A model generated the notes under the pieces. It had not been told where the DNA came from. It searched no databases and worked only from the letters and a program-made list of their open reading frames with translations. Below are positions 45,037-53,491 of a stretch of 64,000 nt of DNA, one piece after another. Made by a program: the position numbers and the translations under genes. Numbering within the stretch: the first letter of the stretch is position 1; every line of letters begins with the position of its first letter. The DNA is from Streptomyces toyocaensis (lineage in GTDB: Bacteria; Actinomycetota; Actinomycetes; Streptomycetales; Streptomycetaceae), in NCBI RefSeq assembly GCF_000725125.1, contig NZ_JFCB01000029.1, positions 34,965 through 98,964 on the forward strand. The letters are read 5' to 3'.

Positions 45037-45807
45037 CTACTCCCAGCGGAAGAACGCGCCGGCCGCCGCGAGGCCCGCGACCGCCCACGCGGCGAGGATG
45101 CCGAGGTTGCCCCACGGCATCCCGGCGCCGTGCTGGAGCACGTCCCGCAGACCCTCCGACAGCGCGGAGATGGGCAGCAGGCCGAGCACGTCCTGCGCCG
45201 CCTCGGGGAACCTGTCCAGGGGGACGACCACCCCGCCGCCGACGAGCAGCAGCAGGAACACCAGGTTGGCGGCGGCGAGCGTCGCCTCCGCCTTGAGCGT
45301 GCCCGCCATCAGCAGGCCGAGCCCGGAGAAGGCGGCGGTGCCCAGCACCAGCAGCAGGAAAACGGAGAAGGGGTCGCCCTGCGGGTCCCAGCCGAGCGCG
45401 AGGGCGATCACCGTCACGAGGGTCACCTGCAGCACCTCGGTGACCAGGACCGACAGCGTCTTCGCGGTCATCAGACCCCAGCGCGGCAGCGGCGACGCGG
45501 CCAGCCGCTTCAGCACGCCGTAGCGGCGCTCGAAGCCGGTGGCGATCGCCTGACCGGTGAACGCCGTCGACATCACCGCGAGCGCGAGGATGCCGGGGGC
45601 GAGGAAGTCCACCGCCTCGCCGTCCCCGGTGTCCACGACGTCCACGGTGCCGAAGAGCACCAGCAGCAGCGTGGGGATGATCACCGTCAGCAGCAGCTGC
45701 TCCCCGTTGCGCAGCAGCATCTTCGTCTCGAGCACCGCCTGTGCGGCGATCATGCGGGACAGGGGTGCCGCGCCGGGCTTCGGTGAGTAGATGCCGGTGG
45801 CCGTCAC
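45037..45807 (-). CDS. ABC-2 type transporter permease
   Basis: 256 residues from GTG 45807, which overlaps the ATPase stop (GTGA). Six hydrophobic segments are visible, for example LLLTVIIPTLLLVLFGTVDV, FLAPGILALAVMSTAFTGQ and AAANLVFLLLLVGGGVVVPL. RYGVLKRLAASPLPRW is the typical cytoplasmic loop of the DrrB/NodJ group. With the ATPase it forms an exporter. Its place directly ahead of ctaA suggests a link to haem handling or cytochrome oxidase assembly, but the substrate is not shown. Confidence 0.9.
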   Translation of the reverse strand: MTATGIYSPKPGAAPLSRMIAAQAVLETKMLLRNGEQLLLTVIIPTLLLVLFGTVDVVDTGDGEAVDFLAPGILALAVMSTAFTGQAIATGFERRYGVLKRLAASPLPRWGLMTAKTLSVLVTEVLQVTLVTVIALALGWDPQGDPFSVFLLLVLGTAAFSGLGLLMAGTLKAEATLAAANLVFLLLLVGGGVVVPLDRFPEAAQDVLGLLPISALSEGLRDVLQHGAGMPWGNLGILAAWAVAGLAAAGAFFRWE

Positions 45808-46727
45808 GAACGCAGCTCCTTGCCGGTGAGCTCCAGGAAGACGTCTTCGAGGGTGTGCCGTTCCACCGAGATCCGGTCCGGCATCACCCCGTGCTGCGCG
45901 CACCAGGACGTCACCGTGGCGAGCAGTTGCGGGTCGACCCTGCCCACGACCCGGTACGAGCCCGGGGCCGTCTCGGCGGCCGTGGTGTCGGCGGGCAGGG
46001 CCTTCAGCAGCGAGGCCACGTCCAGTCCCGGGCGGCCGGAGAAGCGCAGGGTGTTCTCGGCGCCGCCCCTGCACAGGTCCTCGGGCGAACCCTGGGCGAT
46101 GACCCGGCCGTCGTCGATGACCGCCACGTCGTCCGCGAGCTGTTCGGCCTCGTCCATGTAGTGCGTGGTGAGGATGACGGAGACGCCGTCGGAGCGCAGG
46201 TCCCCGATCAGGTCCCAGGTGGCGCGGCGGGCCTGCGGGTCGAGGCCGGCCGTCGGCTCGTCCAGGAACACCAGTTCGGGACGCCCGACCACGGCCATCG
46301 CCAGCGCGAGCCGCTGCTGCTGGCCGCCGGACAGCCGCCGGTAGGCGGTCCGGCCGCAGGAGCCGAGCCCCAGGCGTTCGATCAGCGCGTCCACGTCCAG
46401 CGGGTGCGCGTGCAGCCGGGCCACGTGCCGCAGCATCTCGTCGGCCCGCGCGCCCGAGTAGACGCCGCCGGACTGGAGCATCACCCCGACGCGGGGCCGC
46501 AGCCGCGCCGACTGCCGCACCGGGTCGAGGCCCAGGACGCGTACCGTGCCGGAGTCCGGCCGCCGGTACCCCTCGCAGGTCTCGACCGTGGTCGTCTTGC
46601 CCGCCCCGTTGGGGCCGAGCACGGCGGTCACGCCCTGCCGGGCCACCAGGTCGAGGCCGTTCACCGCGGTCTTCGCGCCGTACCGCTTCACCAGGGCCTG
46701 CACCTGGACCACGGGCTCACTTCGCAT
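45804..46727 (-). CDS. ABC-2 type transporter ATP-binding protein
   Basis: 307 residues of the DrrA/CcmA type. Walker A GPNGAGKTTT, signature LSGGQQQRLALAMAV, Walker B LVFLDEPTAGLDP and the H-loop TTHYMDEAE are intact. A C-terminal domain of about 90 residues ends HTLEDVFLELTGKELRS, as in this group. A TAGACT -10 lies 8 bases before the ATG, so the operon ATPase-permease-ctaA may begin with a leaderless message. Confidence 0.93.
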   Translation of the reverse strand: MRSEPVVQVQALVKRYGAKTAVNGLDLVARQGVTAVLGPNGAGKTTTVETCEGYRRPDSGTVRVLGLDPVRQSARLRPRVGVMLQSGGVYSGARADEMLRHVARLHAHPLDVDALIERLGLGSCGRTAYRRLSGGQQQRLALAMAVVGRPELVFLDEPTAGLDPQARRATWDLIGDLRSDGVSVILTTHYMDEAEQLADDVAVIDDGRVIAQGSPEDLCRGGAENTLRFSGRPGLDVASLLKALPADTTAAETAPGSYRVVGRVDPQLLATVTSWCAQHGVMPDRISVERHTLEDVFLELTGKELRS

Positions 46728-46735
46728 GGGTCACG

Positions 46736-46741
46736 AGTCTA
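46736..46741 (-). promoter_or_regulatory. Candidate -10 for the ABC-2/ctaA operon
   Basis: On the minus strand TAGACT ends eight bases before the ATG at 46727, with no ribosome site between, suggesting leaderless initiation. The -35 region is not recognisable. Confidence 0.4.
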
Positions 46742-46758
46742 GGGAGGTGGCCGGGGTC

Positions 46759-47571
46759 TCAGACCGCGGGGTGGCTCAATCCCTCCTCCCGTGGCCGGTG
46801 CACCGGCAGCCACCGCTCGGCGTAGGCCACCGCGTCGGCCAGGGGGAACAGCCGCGCCTCCGCCGCCCCGGCCCGGCCGCGTACGACGGGGCGGTCCCGT
46901 TCGAAGTCGTGCCCCAGCTCGTCGAAGCGCTCGGAGCTGATCGACACCTCGGTCACCGTCTCCCAGCCGTCCGGACCGGGACGGCCCACCTCCACGCGCG
47001 GGGTCGGCACGCGGTACTCGGCGAGGTGGAAGGCGGTGCAGCTGTCGTAGCCGGCGCCGAGCAGCAGCACCCGCGCGGCGAGCCGTTCCAGCGTCGCCAG
47101 CGGGCTCCGCTCACCGAGCCGGCAGTCCGTCGCGTGCCCGGCGACGATCTCCGCCGCGCGGGGTCCGACCGCCGCGAACGACGTCTGCGGATGCGCGCTG
47201 CGGCGGGCGCCCGGCCAGGTCCGCACGGTCTCCGGGATCACGCCGACCCCGCGGGAGGGCGTGGTCAGCGGGTCGTAGGCGGGCATGGTCGCCCGGATGG
47301 CCCCCCACCACTCCTCGGGCACGGGCGGGGCCTGCCACAGCGCCGGGTCGGAGAGGTGGCCGGACTGGGTGGGGACCACCAGCGTGCCGTCCGGGCCGAG
47401 GGCGTCGAGCAGTGCGTGGACGACCGTGACCGGTCCGCCGTTCACCCAGCCGAGGGAGCTGAGCGAGGAGTGCACGAGGAGGATCCCGCCGGGCCGCACA
47501 CCGAGCTCGCGCAGCTGGGGGGTGAGGGTGGCGCGGGTGACAAGAGTGCCGGTCGGAGGGGGTGTGGGCAT
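46759..47571 (-). CDS. AAC(3)-family acetyltransferase
   Basis: 270 residues of the antibiotic N-acetyltransferase (AAC(3)/YokD) family, which moves an acetyl group from acetyl-CoA to the 3-amino group of aminoglycosides. Family motifs: LLVHSSLSSLGWVNGG, TLVVPTQSGHLSDP, HPQTSFAAVGPRA and LLLGAGYDSCTAFHLAEY. The catalytic His and pyrophosphate loop look intact. Base use and codon bias match the neighbours and there is no mobile element, so this is probably an ancestral chromosomal gene and may act on another amine. It is divergent from the sufR operon. Confidence 0.88.
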   Translation of the reverse strand: MPTPPPTGTLVTRATLTPQLRELGVRPGGILLVHSSLSSLGWVNGGPVTVVHALLDALGPDGTLVVPTQSGHLSDPALWQAPPVPEEWWGAIRATMPAYDPLTTPSRGVGVIPETVRTWPGARRSAHPQTSFAAVGPRAAEIVAGHATDCRLGERSPLATLERLAARVLLLGAGYDSCTAFHLAEYRVPTPRVEVGRPGPDGWETVTEVSISSERFDELGHDFERDRPVVRGRAGAAEARLFPLADAVAYAERWLPVHRPREEGLSHPAV

Positions 47572-47645
47572 GGCCGTGAGTGTCCTGGACGCGGCTCACC
47601 GACGCCACCGATTTGATTGATCAATGATCGTTTCCGCAGGTCACA

Positions 47646-47659
47646 TTAGGTTTACCTAA
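47646..47659. promoter_or_regulatory. Palindrome TTAGGT-TT-ACCTAA upstream of sufR
   Basis: Perfect 6 bp inverted repeat with a 2-base spacer in an unusually AT-rich stretch that also holds ATTGATCAAT (47616-47625). TTAGGT and ACCTAA are the half-sites of DtxR/IdeR-type iron boxes, but the usual spacing is 7 bases, so the identity of the binding protein is open. Confidence 0.4.
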
Positions 47660-47717
47660 GTGATGCAGCGCACTTCGGGCCGTCCGGGCGCGGCTTGCCG
47701 GGCTCGGACGAATTACG

Positions 47718-47731
47718 CAACAATGGCGTTG
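47718..47731. promoter_or_regulatory. SufR operator CAAC-N6-GTTG
   Basis: CAAC (47718-47721), AATGGC, GTTG (47728-47731) reproduces the 14 bp inverted repeat reported for Streptomyces SufR. Its last base is the first base of the sufR GTG start, so binding would cover the promoter and start of the whole suf operon. Confidence 0.75.
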
Positions 47732-48444
47732 TGAAAAACGTCGGCGAGGCTCCCCACGAGGAACTGGCAACCGGTGAGCGGTCCACCCGCAACCGCGTCG
47801 CCCGCTCCATCCTGGACCACGGCCCCTCGACCGTCGCCGAACTGGCCGGACGGCTCGGACTCACCCAGGCGGCCGTACGCCGGCACCTGGACGCGCTGAC
47901 CGCAGACAACGTCGTGGAGGCCCGTGAGCGACGGGTGTACGGCGCGCGCACGCGCGGGCGCCCCGCCAAGGTCTTCGCCCTGACGGACTGCGGGCGCGAC
48001 GCCTTCGACCAGTCCTACGACAAGCTGGCCGTGGACGCCCTGCGCTGGATCGGCGAGAGGGAGGGCGGCGGCGAGGCGATCGCCGCCTTCGCCCGCGCCC
48101 GGATCGCCGCCCAGGCGCAGACGTACCGCAGGGCGGTCGCCGCCGCGGCGCCCGAGGACCGGACGGAGGCACTGGCCAGGGCCCTGAGCGCGGACGGGTA
48201 CGCTGCGACTGCGCGGAGCGCGCCGGTCGGCGAACAGCTCTGTCAGCACCACTGCCCGGTCGCCCACGCCGCCGAGGAGTTCCCGCAGCTGTGCGAGGCC
48301 GAGACGGAATTCTTCGCCGAGCTTCTCGGTACGCATGTGCAGCGACTGGCGACCATCGCGCACGGCGACGGCGTCTGCACGACGTTCATCCCCAAGATTT
48401 CCCACCACGCATCTGAAAGTACGTCCGGGAGGAACCCCGCATGA
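47731..48444 (+). CDS. sufR: Fe-S cluster-sensing repressor SufR
   Basis: 237 residues. The N-terminal winged helix reads STVAELAGRLGLTQAAVRRHLDALTADNVVEARERR. A C-terminal cluster-binding region has C171, C175 and C188 (LCQHHC ... QLCE), spaced as in SufR proteins that hold an Fe-S cluster. GTG 47731 gives the family start and coincides with the operator; an upstream in-frame TTG is unlikely. The transcript may be leaderless. Cluster-loaded SufR represses the suf operon; cluster loss under iron starvation or oxidants releases it. The stop overlaps sufB. Confidence 0.92.
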   Translation: MKNVGEAPHEELATGERSTRNRVARSILDHGPSTVAELAGRLGLTQAAVRRHLDALTADNVVEARERRVYGARTRGRPAKVFALTDCGRDAFDQSYDKLAVDALRWIGEREGGGEAIAAFARARIAAQAQTYRRAVAAAAPEDRTEALARALSADGYAATARSAPVGEQLCQHHCPVAHAAEEFPQLCEAETEFFAELLGTHVQRLATIAHGDGVCTTFIPKISHHASESTSGRNPA

Positions 48445-49862
48445 CTCTCCCCACGGAGACTGCCCACCCCGAGCTGGAGGGTCTGGGCACCTACGAATAC
48501 GGCTGGGCCGACCGTGACGAGGCCGGTGCGTCGGCGCGCCGCGGCCTGAACGAGGACGTCGTCCGGGACATCTCCGCGAAGAAGGACGAGCCGGAGTGGA
48601 TGACCAAGCTCCGTCTCAAGGGCCTGCGCCTGTTCGAGAAGAAGCCCATGCCGAACTGGGGCTCCGACCTCTCCGGCATCGACTTCGACAACATCAAGTA
48701 CTTCGTGCGGTCCACGGAGAAGCAGGCGGAGTCCTGGGAGGACCTGCCCGAGGACATCAAGAACACCTACGACAAGCTGGGCATCCCCGAGGCCGAGAAG
48801 AAGCGCCTCGTCGCCGGTGTCGCCGCCCAGTACGAGTCGGAGGTCGTCTACCACCAGATCCGTGAGGACCTGGAGGAGCAGGGCGTCATCTTCCTCGACA
48901 CCGACACGGCCCTGAAGGAGCACCCCGAGCTCTTCAAGGAGTACTTCGGCACGGTCATCCCGGTCGGCGACAACAAGTTCGCGTCGCTGAACTCCGCCGT
49001 GTGGTCCGGCGGCTCCTTCATCTACGTCCCGCCGGGCGTGCACGTCGAGATCCCGCTCCAGGCCTACTTCCGGATCAACACCGAGAACATGGGCCAGTTC
49101 GAGCGGACCCTGATCATCGTCGACGAGGGCGCCTACGTGCACTACGTCGAGGGCTGCACCGCCCCGATCTACAAGTCGGACTCGCTGCACTCCGCGGTCG
49201 TCGAGATCATCGTCAAGAAGAACGCCCGCTGCCGGTACACGACCATCCAGAACTGGTCGAACAACGTCTACAACCTGGTCACCAAGCGCGCCGTCGCCTA
49301 CGAGGGCGCGACCATGGAGTGGGTCGACGGCAACATCGGCTCCAAGGTGACGATGAAGTACCCGGCCGTCTACCTCATGGGCGAGCACGCCAAGGGCGAG
49401 ACGCTGTCCATCGCCTTCGCCGGCGAGGGCCAGCACCAGGACGCGGGCGCCAAGATGGTCCACATGGCCCCGAACACCTCGTCCAACATCGTGTCGAAGT
49501 CCGTGGCGCGTGGCGGTGGCCGCACCTCCTACCGCGGTCTGATCGAGATCGGCGAGGGCGCCCCGGGTGCGAAGTCCAACGTGCTCTGTGACGCTCTGCT
49601 CGTCGACACCATCTCCCGCTCGGACACCTACCCGTACGTCGACGTCCGCGAGGACGACGTGTCCATGGGCCACGAGGCGACCGTCTCCAAGGTCTCCGAG
49701 GACCAGCTCTTCTACCTGATGAGCCGTGGTCTGAGCGAGTTCGAGGCGATGGCGATGATCGTGCGCGGCTTCGTCGAGCCGATCGCCAAGGAACTGCCGA
49801 TGGAGTACGCGCTGGAGCTCAACCGGCTGATCGAGCTGCAGATGGAAGGCGCGGTCGGCTAA
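48441..49862 (+). CDS. sufB: Fe-S assembly scaffold SufB
   Basis: 473 residues, no intein. SufB with SufC and SufD forms the SufBC2D scaffold on which clusters are built. The sequence has the family beta-helix core (GGSFIYVPPGVHVEIPLQAYFRIN; YVHYVEGCTAPIYKSDSLHSAVVEI, including the conserved Cys; GEGAPGAKSNVLCDALLVD) and ends MSRGLSEFEAMAMIVRGF. Its ATG overlaps the sufR stop (ATGA). Confidence 0.97.
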   Translation: MTLPTETAHPELEGLGTYEYGWADRDEAGASARRGLNEDVVRDISAKKDEPEWMTKLRLKGLRLFEKKPMPNWGSDLSGIDFDNIKYFVRSTEKQAESWEDLPEDIKNTYDKLGIPEAEKKRLVAGVAAQYESEVVYHQIREDLEEQGVIFLDTDTALKEHPELFKEYFGTVIPVGDNKFASLNSAVWSGGSFIYVPPGVHVEIPLQAYFRINTENMGQFERTLIIVDEGAYVHYVEGCTAPIYKSDSLHSAVVEIIVKKNARCRYTTIQNWSNNVYNLVTKRAVAYEGATMEWVDGNIGSKVTMKYPAVYLMGEHAKGETLSIAFAGEGQHQDAGAKMVHMAPNTSSNIVSKSVARGGGRTSYRGLIEIGEGAPGAKSNVLCDALLVDTISRSDTYPYVDVREDDVSMGHEATVSKVSEDQLFYLMSRGLSEFEAMAMIVRGFVEPIAKELPMEYALELNRLIELQMEGAVG

Positions 49863-49920
49863 AGCACCACGCCGTTCCGTCAAGCCCCTTACGCAAAGGA
49901 AAGCGAGCACTACGACAGCC

Positions 49921-51141
49921 ATGGCTGAGGCTCAGAACTCCCCCACCTCCGGCTCCGCTCCGGCGGGGGGACCCCCACCCGTGGGTTCCACCACCGCGGG
50001 CTCGATCGCGGTCGCCGCGGAGTCGACCGTCGCGACCCGCATGAGCGCGCCCCCGTCCTTCGACGTGGCGGACTTCGCCGTCCCCCACGGCCGCGAGGAG
50101 GAGTGGCGGTTCACCCCGCTGGAGCGGCTGCGCGGTCTGCACGACGGCACCGCCACCGCCACCGGCGGGGGCGTCAAGGTCGCCGTCGAGGCGCCCGAGG
50201 GCGTCACCGTCGAGAGCGTCGGCCGCGACGACGCGCGGATCGGCCGCGCGGGCACCCCGGTGGACCGCGTCGCCGCCCAGGCGTACTCCGCCTTCGAGCA
50301 GGCCTCGGTCGTGACCGTGCCGAAGGAGACCGTCCTCACCGAGCCGATCCGCATCGCGGTACGGGGCGAGGGCGGTACCGCCTACGGCCACCAGGTGATC
50401 GAGCTCGGCGTCTTCGCCGAGGCCCTCGTGGTCATCGACCACACCGGTGACGCGGTGCTCGCCGCCAACGTCGACTACGTCCTCGGTGACGGCGCCAAGC
50501 TGACCGTCGTCTCGGTCCAGGACTGGGACGACAAGGCGGTGCACGTCGCCCAGCACAACGCCCTGGTCGGCCGCGACGCCTCCTTCAAGTCGGTCGTCGT
50601 CACCTTCGGCGGCGACGTCGTACGCCTCCACCCGCGCGTCACCTACGCCGGCCCCGGCGGCGAGGCGGAGCTGTTCGGCCTCTACCTCACGGACGCCGGC
50701 CAGCACCAGGAGCACCGTCTCCTGGTCGACCACAACGTCCCGCACTGCAAGTCCAACGTCGTCTACAAGGGCGCGCTCCAGGGCGACGACGCGCACGCCG
50801 TGTGGATCGGTGACGTGCTCATCGAGGCCAGGGCCGAGGGCACCGACACCTACGAGATGAACCGCAACCTGGTCCTCACCGACGGCGCCCGCGTCGACTC
50901 CGTGCCCAACCTGGAGATCGAGACCGGCGAGATCGTCGGCGCCGGCCACGCCTCCGCGACCGGCCGCTTCGACGACGAGCAGCTGTTCTACCTGATGGCC
51001 CGCGGCATCCCGGAGAAGGACGCCCGCCGCCTGGTGGTCCGCGGCTTCTTCGCCGAGCTGGTCCAGCAGATCGGCCTCCCCGACATCGAGGAGCGCCTGA
51101 TCGCCAAGATCGAGGAGGAGCTGGAGGCCGCGGTCGCATGA
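49921..51141 (+). CDS. sufD: Fe-S assembly protein SufD with repeat-encoded N-terminal extension
   Basis: 406 residues, SufB paralogue of the SufBC2D complex. The core has EEEWRFTPLERLRGL near residue 59, VDHNVPHCKSNVVYKGALQ with the conserved His, and the C-terminal YLMARGIPEKDARRLVVRGFF. Residues about 6-20 (NSPTSGSAPAGGPPPV) are encoded by a GC-rich palindromic element (49938-49978) that looks inserted in frame. The following GSTTAGSIAVAAESTVATRM resembles an ordinary SufD N-terminus. The protein should tolerate the extension, as it is outside the fold. It lies 58 bp after sufB. Confidence 0.93.
   Translation: MAEAQNSPTSGSAPAGGPPPVGSTTAGSIAVAAESTVATRMSAPPSFDVADFAVPHGREEEWRFTPLERLRGLHDGTATATGGGVKVAVEAPEGVTVESVGRDDARIGRAGTPVDRVAAQAYSAFEQASVVTVPKETVLTEPIRIAVRGEGGTAYGHQVIELGVFAEALVVIDHTGDAVLAANVDYVLGDGAKLTVVSVQDWDDKAVHVAQHNALVGRDASFKSVVVTFGGDVVRLHPRVTYAGPGGEAELFGLYLTDAGQHQEHRLLVDHNVPHCKSNVVYKGALQGDDAHAVWIGDVLIEARAEGTDTYEMNRNLVLTDGARVDSVPNLEIETGEIVGAGHASATGRFDDEQLFYLMARGIPEKDARRLVVRGFFAELVQQIGLPDIEERLIAKIEEELEAAVA
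49938..49978. repeat. Palindromic GC element inside sufD coding sequence
   Basis: CTCCCCC at the left and GGGGGGACCCCC at the right flank a CCGGCTCCGCTCCGG core. This arrangement is like intergenic elements common in Streptomyces and related in layout to 5962-6006. It keeps the sufD frame open and adds about 14 codons rich in Ser, Pro and Gly. Confidence 0.55.
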
Positions 51142-51455
51142 CCTTCGTACGCGTCTGTGGACTGGGCGAGCTGGAGGAGGACACCCCGAAGCGGGTGGAA
51201 CTCGACGGCACGCCGGTCTCCCTCGTGCGGACCGGGGGCGAGGTGTTCGCCATCCACGACATCTGCTCGCACGCGAACGTCTCCCTCGCTGAGGGCGAGG
51301 TGGACGACTGCCACATCGAGTGCTGGCTGCACGGCTCGCGTTTCGACCTCCGTTCCGGCAAGCCCGACGCCCCTCCGGCGACGCGCCCCGTCCCCGTATA
51401 CCCCGTAAAGATCGAAGGGGACGACGTGCTCGTCTCCCTCACCCAGGAGTCCTGA
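51138..51455 (+). CDS. Rieske-type ferredoxin of the suf operon
   Basis: 105 residues, a NirD/BphF-like non-haem oxygenase ferredoxin subunit. Cluster ligands: C-S-H in DICSHANVSL and C-W-L-H in IECWLHGSRFDL. It is cytoplasmic, with no signal. ATG 51138 overlaps the sufD stop (ATGA) and sufC follows by 7 bp, so it is an integral part of the operon in actinobacteria. It may supply electrons or act as a first client of cluster assembly; its exact job is not known to me. Confidence 0.93.
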   Translation: MTFVRVCGLGELEEDTPKRVELDGTPVSLVRTGGEVFAIHDICSHANVSLAEGEVDDCHIECWLHGSRFDLRSGKPDAPPATRPVPVYPVKIEGDDVLVSLTQES

Positions 51456-51462
51456 GGCACCC

Positions 51463-52227
51463 ATGGCAACGCTTGAAATCCGAGACCTGCACGTCACCGT
51501 CGAGGCCGACAACGCCACGAAGGAGATCCTCAAGGGCGTCGACCTCACCGTGAAGCAGGGCGAGACGCACGCCATCATGGGCCCCAACGGCTCCGGCAAG
51601 TCGACCCTCGCCTACGCGCTCGCCGGTCACCCCAAGTACACCGTCTCCGGCGGCACCGTCACCCTCGACGGCGAGGACGTCCTGGAGATGTCCGTCGACG
51701 AGCGCGCCCGCGCCGGCCTCTTCCTCGCCATGCAGTACCCGGTCGAGGTCCCCGGCGTCTCCGTCTCCAACTTCCTGCGCACCTCCGCCACCGCCGTCCG
51801 CGGCGAGGCCCCCAAGCTGCGCACCTGGGTGAAGGAGGTCAAGGAGGCCATGGAGCGCCTCAACATGGACCCCGCCTTCGCCGAGCGCAACGTCAACGAG
51901 GGCTTCTCCGGCGGTGAGAAGAAGCGCCACGAGATCCTCCAGCTCGAACTGCTCAAGCCGAGGGTCGCGATCCTCGACGAGACCGACTCCGGCCTCGACG
52001 TCGACGCCCTGCGCATCGTCTCCGAGGGCGTCAACCGAGTCCGCGAGTCCGGCGAGGTCGGCACCCTGCTGATCACGCACTACACGCGCATCCTGCGCTA
52101 CATCAAGCCCGACCACGTCCACGTGTTCGCCGGCGGCCGCATCGTCGAGTCCGGCGGCGCCGAGCTCGCGGACAAGCTGGAGAACGAGGGCTACGAGGCA
52201 TACGTGAAGGGTGGCGCATCCGAGTGA
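51463..52227 (+). CDS. sufC: Fe-S assembly ATPase SufC
   Basis: 254 residues, a soluble ABC-type ATPase working with SufB and SufD. Walker A is GPNGSGKST, with the distinctive SufC segments PVEVPGVSVSNFLRT and NEGFSGGEKKRHEILQLE, and Walker B VAILDETDSGLDVDAL. It is followed by sufS with a 4-base overlap. Confidence 0.97.
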   Translation: MATLEIRDLHVTVEADNATKEILKGVDLTVKQGETHAIMGPNGSGKSTLAYALAGHPKYTVSGGTVTLDGEDVLEMSVDERARAGLFLAMQYPVEVPGVSVSNFLRTSATAVRGEAPKLRTWVKEVKEAMERLNMDPAFAERNVNEGFSGGEKKRHEILQLELLKPRVAILDETDSGLDVDALRIVSEGVNRVRESGEVGTLLITHYTRILRYIKPDHVHVFAGGRIVESGGAELADKLENEGYEAYVKGGASE

Positions 52228-53480
52228 CACAGCTGCCGGGCCTCCTCGACACCGAGGCGATCCGCAAGGACTTCCCCATCCTGGACCGGCAGGTCCACGA
52301 CGGGCGCAAGCTCGTGTACCTGGACAACGCGGCGACCAGCCAGAAACCGCGCCAGGTGCTGGACGCACTCGGCGAGTACTACGAGCGCTACAACGCCAAC
52401 GTCCACCGCGGTGTGCATGTGCTCGCCGAGGAGGCCACGGCGCTGTACGAGGGCGCGCGCGACAAGGTCGCGGAGTTCGTCAACGCGCCGAGCCGCGACG
52501 AGGTGATCTTCACCAAGAACGCCTCCGAGTCGCTCAACCTCGTGGCCAACATGCTCGGCTGGGCCGACGAGCCCTACCGGGTGGACCACGAGACCGAGAT
52601 CGTCATCACGGAGATGGAACACCACTCCAACATCGTCCCGTGGCAGCTGCTCGCGCAGCGCACGGGCGCGAAGCTGAAGTGGTTCGGGCTGACCGACGAC
52701 GGCCGGCTCGACCTGTCGAACATCGACGAGGTCATCACCGAGAAGACGAAGATCGTCTCCTTCGTGCTGGTGTCCAACATCCTGGGCACGGTCAACCCGG
52801 TCGAGGCGATAGTGCGCCGCGCCCAGGAGGTCGGCGCCCTGGTGTGCGTCGACGCCTCCCAGGCCGCGCCGCACATGCCGCTGGACGTCCAGGCCCTCCA
52901 GGCCGACTTCGTGGCCTTCACCGGCCACAAGATGTGCGGCCCGACCGGCATCGGGGTCCTCTGGGGCCGCCAGGAGCTGCTGGAGGACCTGCCACCGTTC
53001 CTCGGCGGCGGCGAGATGATCGAGACCGTGTCGATGAGCTCGTCGACGTACGCCCCGGCACCGCACAAGTTCGAAGCGGGCACCCCGCCGATCGCCCAGG
53101 CGGTCGGTCTCGGCGCGGCGATCGACTACCTGTCGGCCATCGGCATGGACAAGGTCCTCGCCCACGAGCACGCCATCACCGAGTACGCGGTCAAGCGGCT
53201 GACCGAGGTCCCGGACCTGCGCATCATCGGCCCCGCCACCGCCGAGGACCGCGGCGCCGCGATCTCCTTCACCCTGGGTGACATCCACCCGCACGACGTG
53301 GGCCAGGTGCTCGACGAACAGGGCATCGCGGTGCGCGTGGGTCATCACTGCGCGCGCCCTGTCTGCCTGCGGTACGGAATTCCTGCGACCACCCGGGCGT
53401 CCTTCTATCTGTACTCCACGCCGGCCGAGATCGACGCACTGGTCGACGGCCTGGAGCACGTACGGAACTTCTTCGGATGA
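52224..53480 (+). CDS. sufS: Cysteine desulfurase SufS
   Basis: 418 residues, group II PLP enzyme providing sulfur for clusters. The PLP lysine is K236 in TGHKMCGPTGIG and the persulfide Cys is C376 in RVGHHCARPVCLRYG. YLDNAATSQKPRQVLDAL near the N-terminus is typical. The GTG start overlaps the sufC stop (GTGA). The group II Cys loop fits transfer of sulfur to SufU, encoded 11 bp downstream. Confidence 0.97.
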   Translation: MTQLPGLLDTEAIRKDFPILDRQVHDGRKLVYLDNAATSQKPRQVLDALGEYYERYNANVHRGVHVLAEEATALYEGARDKVAEFVNAPSRDEVIFTKNASESLNLVANMLGWADEPYRVDHETEIVITEMEHHSNIVPWQLLAQRTGAKLKWFGLTDDGRLDLSNIDEVITEKTKIVSFVLVSNILGTVNPVEAIVRRAQEVGALVCVDASQAAPHMPLDVQALQADFVAFTGHKMCGPTGIGVLWGRQELLEDLPPFLGGGEMIETVSMSSSTYAPAPHKFEAGTPPIAQAVGLGAAIDYLSAIGMDKVLAHEHAITEYAVKRLTEVPDLRIIGPATAEDRGAAISFTLGDIHPHDVGQVLDEQGIAVRVGHHCARPVCLRYGIPATTRASFYLYSTPAEIDALVDGLEHVRNFFG

Positions 53481-53491
53481 GGGGCTGAGGC

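Noticed and set aside
46759..47571. Recently acquired aminoglycoside-resistance gene
   Set aside because: No mobile element, base-composition shift or flanking repeat; it sits in otherwise conserved core gene order.
47646..47659. Full-length DtxR/IdeR iron box
   Set aside because: Half-sites are separated by 2 rather than 7 bases, so it does not fit the 19 bp consensus; kept only as an unidentified palindrome.
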